Origin: Syntrophomonas sp. UBA5432 | GTDB taxonomy: Bacteria; Bacillota; Syntrophomonadia; Syntrophomonadales; Syntrophomonadaceae | DNA length: 32,901 nt | Direction of reading: 5' to 3' | NCBI GenBank assembly: GCA_002424365.1 | Contig: DIRQ01000017.1 | Location: 34,867 to 67,767 of the forward strand | In this document: positions 8,055-13,011 of the stretch, piece after piece | How positions within the stretch are numbered: position 1 is the first letter of the stretch | Layout of the letters: every line of letters starts with the position of its first letter | Program-made: the position numbers and the translations under genes | Notes under the pieces: model-generated | Seen by the model: only the letters and a program-made list of their open reading frames with translations | Database searches by the model: none | Told to the model about the DNA's origin: nothing

Positions 8055-8807
8055 CTATACAAATGAGGTTAGATTTTGTCCCAGCCTGGCAAGCTCAGTC
8101 CCGTGGGTCTGTATATATAAGTCGCCGGAAAGGATACCATTACCGAATATGAGATGTTGCCTAGGTGTCAGCCCTAGAGACGAGTTTGCTATATGATAAT
8201 ATAATCTTTCCACTGTAAGCGTCGGAAGGATTTGCTGGATAAAATCCATAGACGCAAGATAGACATTAAATACTTCGTCATCATACTCTACCAGTTCCCT
8301 CTTGGTAATCATGGCCTGTCCGTATATAGTGCTTACATAATCCCCAGTCCTGAGGAAGACCGCATGTACCATTCTGGATAAGCCGACCAGTACCGTGTGT
8401 CCCAAAGAAATAGTCAACACAAACTGTTCCTTCTTATACTCCGGAGTTGTAGGCTTTGCTGTAATACGGACACAGGGCTCGGGACGCCGGCCCGCTACCA
8501 TACCGACAACGTATACTTTTTGGCCGTCTATACTAAGAAGCGCGTCTCCCGATGTGGGAGCATTTGGTGTGGCCAGAGTCAGCAATTCTATCTGTTTGCT
8601 TCTTCCATCGGCAAGCATTATTTTTGTGCCCTTTGCAAAGCAAGTGGGCATATCAGCCACACTTCCGCCCGGATCGATCAAGTCGACATCTACCAAACCT
8701 CCGCTGATTACTCTGCCAATAGCTTCAAGGGAGAAGATACCCCGTTCTATAAAGGGGTTTTTTGTAGATAATTTATTCTGAGACCGGTCATCTAAAACCT
8801 TATTCAT
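8055..8807 (-). CDS. Orphan Hint (hedgehog/intein-type) domain protein
   Basis: This is a 250-residue protein with ATG at 8807 after AAGGAGA on the minus strand. Residues 55-73 (TCFAKGTKIMLADGRSKQIE) match the N-terminal block of Hint domains. Cys56 is in the place of the splicing/autoprocessing nucleophile. SLGHTVLVG (134-142) fits the [ST]xxH block. DDEVFNVYL (176-184) and HLIFGNGILSGDL (218-230) resemble the two C-terminal blocks, but they are separated by about 33 residues and end SGDL instead of the HN/C of a splicing intein. A 55-residue N-terminal extension has no signal peptide. Hint domains act in inteins, hedgehog proteins and the release of polymorphic toxins. Here there is no fused effector, so the role is unknown. 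It sits in a block inserted between the rel-dtd and hisS genes. Confidence 0.6.
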   Translation of the reverse strand: MNKVLDDRSQNKLSTKNPFIERGIFSLEAIGRVISGGLVDVDLIDPGGSVADMPTCFAKGTKIMLADGRSKQIELLTLATPNAPTSGDALLSIDGQKVYVVGMVAGRRPEPCVRITAKPTTPEYKKEQFVLTISLGHTVLVGLSRMVHAVFLRTGDYVSTIYGQAMITKRELVEYDDEVFNVYLASMDFIQQILPTLTVERLYYHIANSSLGLTPRQHLIFGNGILSGDLYIQTHGTELARLGQNLTSFV

Positions 8808-8919
8808 GAACTATCTCCTTTCTTAATTGTATTTAACAATGTATCCTTACAAAAATGAAAACTAGCGTCTATTGTTCTGCAACGGTTATTTACTGAAAAT
8901 TCCGCCCGGATCCAAAATC

Positions 8920-8948
8920 ATTATAATACCAAATCCATCTATTGTATA
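8920..8948 (-). promoter_or_regulatory. Candidate promoter of the Hint gene
   Basis: Reading the minus strand, TATACA (+ strand 8943-8948) and TATAAT (+ strand 8920-8925) are separated by 17 nt. This would start a transcript near 8913 with a leader of about 105 nt before ATG 8807. The -10 is consensus and the -35 matches 4 of 6. Confidence 0.45.
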
Positions 8949-9075
8949 TATTAGAAAATATTAGGACAAACAAAGCGATAGAATAAAGTCTGGGGACGCA
9001 TAAAAAAAGGTAAATTGCATTCAAATGAGGTTGTTTTTACAAAAAAATAAAAATTCAACCGGGAGCAAAATTTGC

Positions 9076-9104
9076 TTTACATGGACATAATTATGTGCTA
9101 ACAT
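9076..9104 (+). promoter_or_regulatory. Extended -10 promoter of the aroF-pheA T-box leader
   Basis: The -35 TTTACA (9076-9081) and -10 TAACAT (9099-9104) have exact 17-nt spacing. TGC sits immediately before the -10 (9096-9098), an extended -10 element. The start site would be near 9111, just ahead of the T-box RNA. Confidence 0.65.
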
Positions 9105-9111
9105 AAACCCA

Positions 9112-9396
9112 ATCTATTTTTAAAAATGCTATGAAGAAGTAAAGTAGTTGCGTGGAATTATGCAGAGAGGGGATGTCACCGGCTGCAAGCATCCCTATAA
9201 AAAAGCACAGCGAAGTTCACTTCGGAGCACCAGGCTGAAACATATGCAAGTAGGTCGTGGCGGAACTCCCACCGTTAAAAGGGAGGGGATATCGGATAAA
9301 CCTGTATCTTTTTATAAGCGGGCCTATATTGGCAAATTGGGTGGTACCGCGGGTAAGCAGAAGCTTCTCGTCCCATAGGGATGTGAAGCTTTTTTA
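9112..9396 (+). ncRNA. T-box leader, phenylalanine-type (UUC specifier)
   Basis: This tRNA-sensing leader attenuates transcription of aroF-pheA. Stem I features are an AGAGAG motif (9164-9169), a distal hairpin GGGATG/CATCCC enclosing GGCTGCAAG (about 9171-9195), and a specifier region GAAG-TTC-A in which TTC at 9216-9218 occupies the codon position. UUC is Phe, fitting the downstream genes. AGTAGG (9249-9254) precedes Stem II/III. The T-box core TGGGTGGTACCGCGGG is at 9338-9353. Its UGGU bulge would pair with an ACCA acceptor end, and A73 is expected for tRNA-Phe. The terminator stem AAGCTTC/GAAGCTT (9361-9367 with 9385-9391) ends in a T run. Uncharged tRNA-Phe should promote the antiterminator and readthrough. 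The 76-codon frame at 9148 lies in this RNA and is not a gene. Confidence 0.93.
9361..9395 (+). terminator. First T-box terminator
   Basis: AAGCTTC (9361-9367) pairs with GAAGCTT (9385-9391), with an inner TCCC-ATA-GGGA helix, followed by TTTTA. It is mutually exclusive with the antiterminator formed by the T-box core at 9338-9353. Confidence 0.88.
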
Positions 9397-9427
9397 TTTA
9401 GGAACAGATTTTATCCCGTATTCTTAA

Positions 9428-9511
9428 AACAAGCGGCCGCAAGGCAAACTGGGTGGTACCGCGGGAAGTGTTTATTAACCTCTCGTCCCATAGGGATGAG
9501 GGGTTTTTATT
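9428..9511 (+). ncRNA. Second, Stem-I-less T-box antiterminator/terminator module
   Basis: A second copy of the 3' half of the T-box lies between the first terminator and aroF. The core TGGGTGGTACCGCGGG (9450-9465) is identical to 9338-9353. TCTCGTCCCATAGGGATG (9481-9498) is identical to 9366-9383. The preceding AAGCGG...GGCAAA also aligns with the stretch before the first core. No AGAGAG motif, distal loop or specifier region fits in the 32 nt between the first terminator and this module. The terminator uses TCCC/GGGA plus CCTC/GAGG and ends in TTTTT (9504-9508). It also keeps U at the discriminator-pairing position. Confidence 0.85.
9477..9508 (+). terminator. Second T-box terminator
   Basis: CCTC...TCCC-ATA-GGGA...GAGG forms the stem (outer 9479-9482 with 9498-9501), followed by GG and TTTTT. 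It lies only about 23 nt before the aroF start codon and is the last attenuation point before the coding region. Confidence 0.8.
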
Positions 9512-9530
9512 ATTTAAGGAGGTGTCCAAC

Positions 9531-10373
9531 ATGATTAAACTGGCCAGCAGGGAAGGCAGTGAGATGCTGGTTTCCCGAAATCATCAGGCTGAAGACAGCC
9601 AGATAAAAGTTAAAGGCTGTATTATCGGCTCAAATCAATTGGCAGTTATAGCAGGTCCCTGTGCCATTGAAAGTGAGGAAATTTTAAAAGAGACCGCCTT
9701 TAAGGTACGAGGGTGTGGCGCTTCCTTTTTACGCGGAGGAGCATATAAACCACGTACCTCCCCTTACAGCTTCCAGGGTTTAGGCGGAGAAGGCCTAAAA
9801 ATACTGGCCCGGGTGGGGGAAGAGATGAATATGCCGGTGATTACAGAAGTTATGGATAGCGAAGATATAGAACTGGTGTCTGAATATAGCAATGTAATAC
9901 AGGTGGGAGCTCGGAATATGCATAATTTCGCTTTGTTGCGCAAACTGGGAAAGACTGATAAACCAGTTATATTAAAACGGGGATTATCAGCTACCATCGA
10001 AGAATGGCTGCTGGCTGCAGAATATATCCTGGCCGGAGGAAATAAGCAGGTAATACTTTGTGAACGGGGAATTCGTTCGGCTGAACCCTGGACTCGTAAC
10101 ACTCTGGATTTATCCGCAGTGGCCCTGGTTAAAGAGCTGTCTCACCTACCGGTACTGGTTGACCCTAGCCATGCTACGGGGGTACGTAGCCTGGTTACTC
10201 CTATGGCCAAAGCTGCAATTGCCGCCGGGGCTGACGGCATTATGGTGGAAGTCCACCCCCATCCGGAGAAGGCCCTGTCCGATGGAGAGCAATCCCTGAC
10301 TCCAAGAGGATTCAGCCAGTTAATGAAAGCAATTGAGCCCGTGGCCCGGGCTATAGGAAGGGGAGTACGTTAA
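9531..10373 (+). CDS. aroF: 3-deoxy-7-phosphoheptulonate (DAHP) synthase, type I-beta, core form
   Basis: DAHP synthase condenses phosphoenolpyruvate and erythrose-4-phosphate, the first step of the shikimate pathway. The start is ATG 9531, behind AAGGAGGTG at 9516-9524. The longer upstream frame reads into the T-box and is not coding. Family signatures are IAGPCAIES (metal Cys at about 44), RGGAYKPRTSPYSFQG (68-83), LCERGIR, VDPSHATG and VEVHPHPEKALSDG. At 280 residues it aligns with Thermotoga-type DAHP synthase only from the SREFHPED-like segment onward. It therefore lacks the roughly 65-residue ferredoxin-like domain that senses Tyr/Phe, and has no chorismate mutase fusion. Control probably rests on the T-box. 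It overlaps pheA by one base (TAATG). Confidence 0.95.
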   Translation: MIKLASREGSEMLVSRNHQAEDSQIKVKGCIIGSNQLAVIAGPCAIESEEILKETAFKVRGCGASFLRGGAYKPRTSPYSFQGLGGEGLKILARVGEEMNMPVITEVMDSEDIELVSEYSNVIQVGARNMHNFALLRKLGKTDKPVILKRGLSATIEEWLLAAEYILAGGNKQVILCERGIRSAEPWTRNTLDLSAVALVKELSHLPVLVDPSHATGVRSLVTPMAKAAIAAGADGIMVEVHPHPEKALSDGEQSLTPRGFSQLMKAIEPVARAIGRGVR

Positions 10374-11179
10374 TGGCATACGCTGTATTAGGCCCGCATG
10401 GTACTTTCAGTGAGGAGGCGGCTAATCGTTACTGGGGCCATCGGGACGATATTATGGTAGCCACCAGTATACCCCAAGTATTTGCCCTGGTAGAGAGCGG
10501 CAGGGTCGACGAAGCCCTGGTGCCTCTGGAAAACTCTCTAGCCGGGACGGTTAAGGCTACTATTCAATGTCTACGAAATAGTCAACTAACTATTAAAGGA
10601 GAAATTCTTCTACCCATAAGGCAGGATTTGCTGGGAGGCAGAAAGTACGAATTAGGAGAAATTGAGCTGCTAATATCACAACCGATAGCTTTAATGCAAT
10701 GCCAGACATTTGTTAGCAGGCACCTGCCCGGGGTTCGGACAGAAATTTGTGATAGCACCAGCCAGGCAGCTTTAACTATATGTCAGGAGTCCAGAAAAGC
10801 AGTTTCTATAGGTAACAGGCAAGCAGCCAACATCTATGGCCTGGAAATAATATACCCGGATATAGCCGAAGAAGGTAACGCTACCCGCTTTATTCACATT
10901 GGCCGAGAAAAAAAGGAAACCTTTAGAGACAAAGCCAGTATAATTTTCGCGCTACCGGACCGGGCGGGAGCTCTGTATGAAGTGTTGGGAGTCTTCGCCC
11001 AAAGAAGTCTAAATCTGAGTAAGATTGAATCTTACCCGGGGCAAAACGTCGGGGCGGGTTATTATTTTTATATCGAAGTTAATACTCCTACAGGAGAAGA
11101 TCTGCAACCCGTACTTTACGAATTGCAGGGACTTTGCAGCTATATAAAATACCTGGGGTCTTACCGCAGGGCAGGATAA
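10373..11179 (+). CDS. pheA: Prephenate dehydratase with ACT domain
   Basis: This enzyme converts prephenate to phenylpyruvate, the committed step to phenylalanine. It has 268 residues and no chorismate mutase domain. The catalytic lobe shows PLENSLAGTV (51-60) and the NATRF motif (TRF at 171-173). The C-terminal ACT domain (about 187-268) binds Phe in relatives through GALV and ESRP motifs. Here these read GALY (199-202) and ESYP (219-222), so the usual arginine is tyrosine. Feedback inhibition may be altered; this is inference. The ATG overlaps the aroF stop by one base, giving translational coupling, and GGAAGGGGAG lies upstream. Both genes are under the Phe T-box leader. Confidence 0.94.
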   Translation: MAYAVLGPHGTFSEEAANRYWGHRDDIMVATSIPQVFALVESGRVDEALVPLENSLAGTVKATIQCLRNSQLTIKGEILLPIRQDLLGGRKYELGEIELLISQPIALMQCQTFVSRHLPGVRTEICDSTSQAALTICQESRKAVSIGNRQAANIYGLEIIYPDIAEEGNATRFIHIGREKKETFRDKASIIFALPDRAGALYEVLGVFAQRSLNLSKIESYPGQNVGAGYYFYIEVNTPTGEDLQPVLYELQGLCSYIKYLGSYRRAG

Positions 11180-11184
11180 TTAGT

Positions 11185-11238
11185 AATGAGGCATGAGGAG
11201 TAAGGACTGAGGAGAGAGAGGTGAGGCGTGAGGCATGA
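11185..11238. repeat. GTGAGGCGTGAGG-type dispersed repeat
   Basis: The sequence is a string of degenerate units such as GAGGCATGAGGAGTAAGG and GTGAGGCGTGAGGCATGA. Related copies in either orientation occur at about 91-100, 1411-1430, 22852-22872, 27272-27302 and 30334-30356, always between genes. Confidence 0.6.
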
Positions 11239-11241
11239 AGA

Positions 11242-11313
11242 GCGAACATCCGGATTGTCCCTGCTGTTTAGCCGGGAACCAAAAGAAACAGATGGACTAT
11301 CCCCTGTGTTCGC
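11242..11313. ncRNA. 72-nt three-helix hairpin of unknown family
   Basis: Three nested helices are visible: GCGAACA (11242-11248) with TGTTCGC (11307-11313); GGATTGTCC (11252-11260) with GGACTATCC (11294-11302), one central mismatch; and CTGTTT (11264-11269) with AAACAG (11286-11291). The 16-nt end loop spans 11270-11285. About 21 base pairs in 72 nt is far from chance. There is no T run, so it is not a simple terminator. It could be a structured RNA, a palindromic mobile repeat or an mRNA 3'-end stabiliser. Strand is undetermined. Confidence 0.5.
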
Positions 11314-11323
11314 CATAATATCC

Positions 11324-11350
11324 TCAGACGTCTGACTTCTGACATCCGAA
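11324..11350. repeat. CTGACTTCTGACATCCGA-type dispersed repeat with 12-bp palindrome
   Basis: A perfect palindrome TCAGACGTCTGA (11324-11335) runs into CTTCTGACATCCGA. A related stretch, CGACTTCCGACATCTGACTTC, occurs between the 6S RNA and tcdA (15059-15079). Confidence 0.5.
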
Positions 11351-11550
11351 TTCCGCTATGAAAGGGGTGATGCGATCGATAGACTGGTTAATCTAAGTAG
11401 GATTTTAAATATGAATCTTATCGTGGTTATTACGGAAACACTCCGGGATAACAGGTACCTGGCAGGGAAGAGTTTACTTTTGCAATATTTTAAAAATATA
11501 AAATGAGAGGAGGTGACCCCTTCCGTAAAAACCCTGGATAAATGGCAAAG

Positions 11551-11579
11551 TTGACAAGCTAAAAGCCTTACTTTAGAAT
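11551..11579 (+). promoter_or_regulatory. Near-consensus sigma-A promoter of hisS-aspS
   Basis: TTGACA (11551-11556), 17 nt, TAGAAT (11574-11579). Transcription should start near 11586, giving hisS a leader of about 140 nt. Confidence 0.75.
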
Positions 11580-11586
11580 TATTCAA

Positions 11587-11727
11587 GTACTAATCATTCA
11601 TTGTATACGTAGCATACGCAACCACTTACGAAAATAGACTACAGCGGTAATCCCTGTTAAATTATTTTTAAAATTTTCAGTGTATTCAGTGTCTATTTTC
11701 TTACTAATCTAGTTCGGAGGAGAATTC
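11587..11727 (+). promoter_or_regulatory. Structured hisS leader without T-box motifs
   Basis: A perfect 9-bp helix AAAATAGAC (11631-11639) with GTCTATTTT (11691-11699) encloses 51 nt. Inside is a small hairpin ACAG(C)GG-TAAT-CCCTGT at about 11640-11656. The conserved T-box sequence GGGTGGNACCGCG, frequent before hisS in Firmicutes, is absent. The ribosome site CGGAGGAG is at about 11715-11722. Confidence 0.4.
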
Positions 11728-13011
11728 ATGCAGCTTAAAGCCCCCAGGGGTACATACGATATTTTACCTCCTGATTCCAGCAAATGGCAATATATAGAGG
11801 GTATTCTGAAGGAAACCGCGGAAACGTTTGGTTACCGGGAAATTCGCACGCCTATTTTCGAGCATACGGAATTATTTGAGCGCGGGGTTGGTACCAGCAC
11901 TGATATTGTTACCAAGGAGATGTATACCTTCAAGGATAAATCTTTGCGCAGTCTCACCCTGCGTCCGGAAAATACGGCCTCCTGTGCCCGGGCTCTGATT
12001 GAGCATAGCATTTACAGTGGTATAATGCCGGCCAAATGGTATTATATTGGGCCAATGTTTCGTTACGATCGTCCCCAGACTGGGAGATACCGGCAATTTC
12101 ATCAGTTCGGGGTAGAGGCTTTTGGCAGCAATAGTCCCTATTTAGATGCGGAAGTTGTTATTCTTCTAATAGAGGTCTTAAAGCGTCTGGGTTTAAAGGA
12201 ATATGAGCTACATATTAATTCGGTTGGGTGTATGCAATGCCGCGATGTTTACCGGCAAAAACTAATAAAACACATTACTCCGGTAAAGGATATGCTTTGC
12301 CCTGATTGCCAGACTCGCTACCAGCAGAACCCGTTACGGGTTTTGGACTGCAAAGAGAAGTCCTGTCACCAGGCTATAGTAAACTACCCCACCCTTTTTC
12401 AGCATCTGTGCAGTGATTGTGCTCGGCACTATGATATGGTTAAAGAAGCTTTGCAGGCCAATTCTATAGATTACCGGCATGACGATAATCTGGTTCGGGG
12501 ACTGGATTATTACACTAATACTGCTTTTGAGATTCATATACCCGGTATTGGTGCTCAAAGTGCGGTAGGCGGAGGGGGAAGGTATAACGGTTTGGTGGAA
12601 GACTGTGGTGGCCCCGACTTACCGGGTATAGGATTTGCTATGGGTATAGAGCGCTTGCTGCTGGCCGTAAATACCCTTGCTGCAAAAGAACTGGAATCCG
12701 GAAACAGCGATGTTTTCATTGCTATTATGAATGATGATTATGAACTCCAGGCTGTGGAATTATTGACCTGTCTGCGCCGGGAAAATATTAGAGCTGAGAA
12801 AGATTATATGGGGCGCAGTGGACGGGCACAGATGAAATATGCGGATAAACTAGGGGCTAAAATGGCAATAATCATTGGTGACGATGAAATCCAACAAGGC
12901 TATTTTACTCTTAGAGATATGCAGAGCAAAGAGCAGGTTCAAATCGATAAGGACGAGATAATTGAATCTGTCAAAGATAGACTGGCTAAGTTTAGAGGAG
13001 GAAACGGGTAG
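11728..13011 (+). CDS. hisS: Histidyl-tRNA synthetase
   Basis: HisRS is a class II aminoacyl-tRNA synthetase that charges tRNA-His. It has 427 residues, a normal length. It begins with KAPRGTYDILPPDS. Motif 2 is MFRYDRPQTGRYRQFHQFGVE. The histidine-specific HisA motif LVRGLDYYTNTAFEIH and the second HisRS motif GGGGRYNGLVEDCGG are both present. Motif 3 is GFAMGIERLLLA. A cysteine-bearing insertion (CPDCQTRY...DCKEKSCH) lies near residues 190-215 and the C-terminal anticodon-binding domain begins near 330. ATG 11728 follows GGAGGAG. aspS starts on the base after the hisS stop. Confidence 0.97.
   Translation: MQLKAPRGTYDILPPDSSKWQYIEGILKETAETFGYREIRTPIFEHTELFERGVGTSTDIVTKEMYTFKDKSLRSLTLRPENTASCARALIEHSIYSGIMPAKWYYIGPMFRYDRPQTGRYRQFHQFGVEAFGSNSPYLDAEVVILLIEVLKRLGLKEYELHINSVGCMQCRDVYRQKLIKHITPVKDMLCPDCQTRYQQNPLRVLDCKEKSCHQAIVNYPTLFQHLCSDCARHYDMVKEALQANSIDYRHDDNLVRGLDYYTNTAFEIHIPGIGAQSAVGGGGRYNGLVEDCGGPDLPGIGFAMGIERLLLAVNTLAAKELESGNSDVFIAIMNDDYELQAVELLTCLRRENIRAEKDYMGRSGRAQMKYADKLGAKMAIIIGDDEIQQGYFTLRDMQSKEQVQIDKDEIIESVKDRLAKFRGGNG

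Larger units (their letters stand above)
11180..11727. other. Mosaic intergenic region between pheA and hisS
   Basis: No convincing gene in 548 bases. In order, it holds purine-rich GTGAGGCGTGAGG-type repeats (11185-11238), a 72-nt three-helix hairpin (11242-11313), a perfect 12-bp palindrome TCAGACGTCTGA (11324-11335) leading into CTGACTTCTGACATCCGA, and a 31-codon frame at 11411-11506 (start MNLIVVITETL, weak ribosome site). A near-consensus promoter (11551-11579) and a structured hisS leader follow. The small frame extends upstream without a start codon, so it may be a gene remnant. I do not recognise it. No pheA terminator with a T run is seen. Confidence 0.5.

Noticed and set aside
8395..8781. 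Two plus-strand frames across the Hint gene
   Set aside because: The minus-strand frame has a ribosome site, a promoter and a recognisable Hint pattern. The plus-strand translations have none.
9148..9378. 76-codon open frame upstream of aroF
   Set aside because: It lies entirely in the T-box RNA, has no ribosome site, and its sequence is explained by Stem I, the T-box core and the terminator.
9453..9530. Upstream extension of aroF from GTG 9453
   Set aside because: The added residues are encoded by the second T-box core and terminator. AAGGAGGTG before ATG 9531 decides the start.
11411..11506. 31-codon frame starting MNLIVVITETL between pheA and hisS
   Set aside because: The ribosome site is weak, the reading frame stays open upstream without a start, and no family is recognised. 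It may be a remnant but cannot be supported as a gene.
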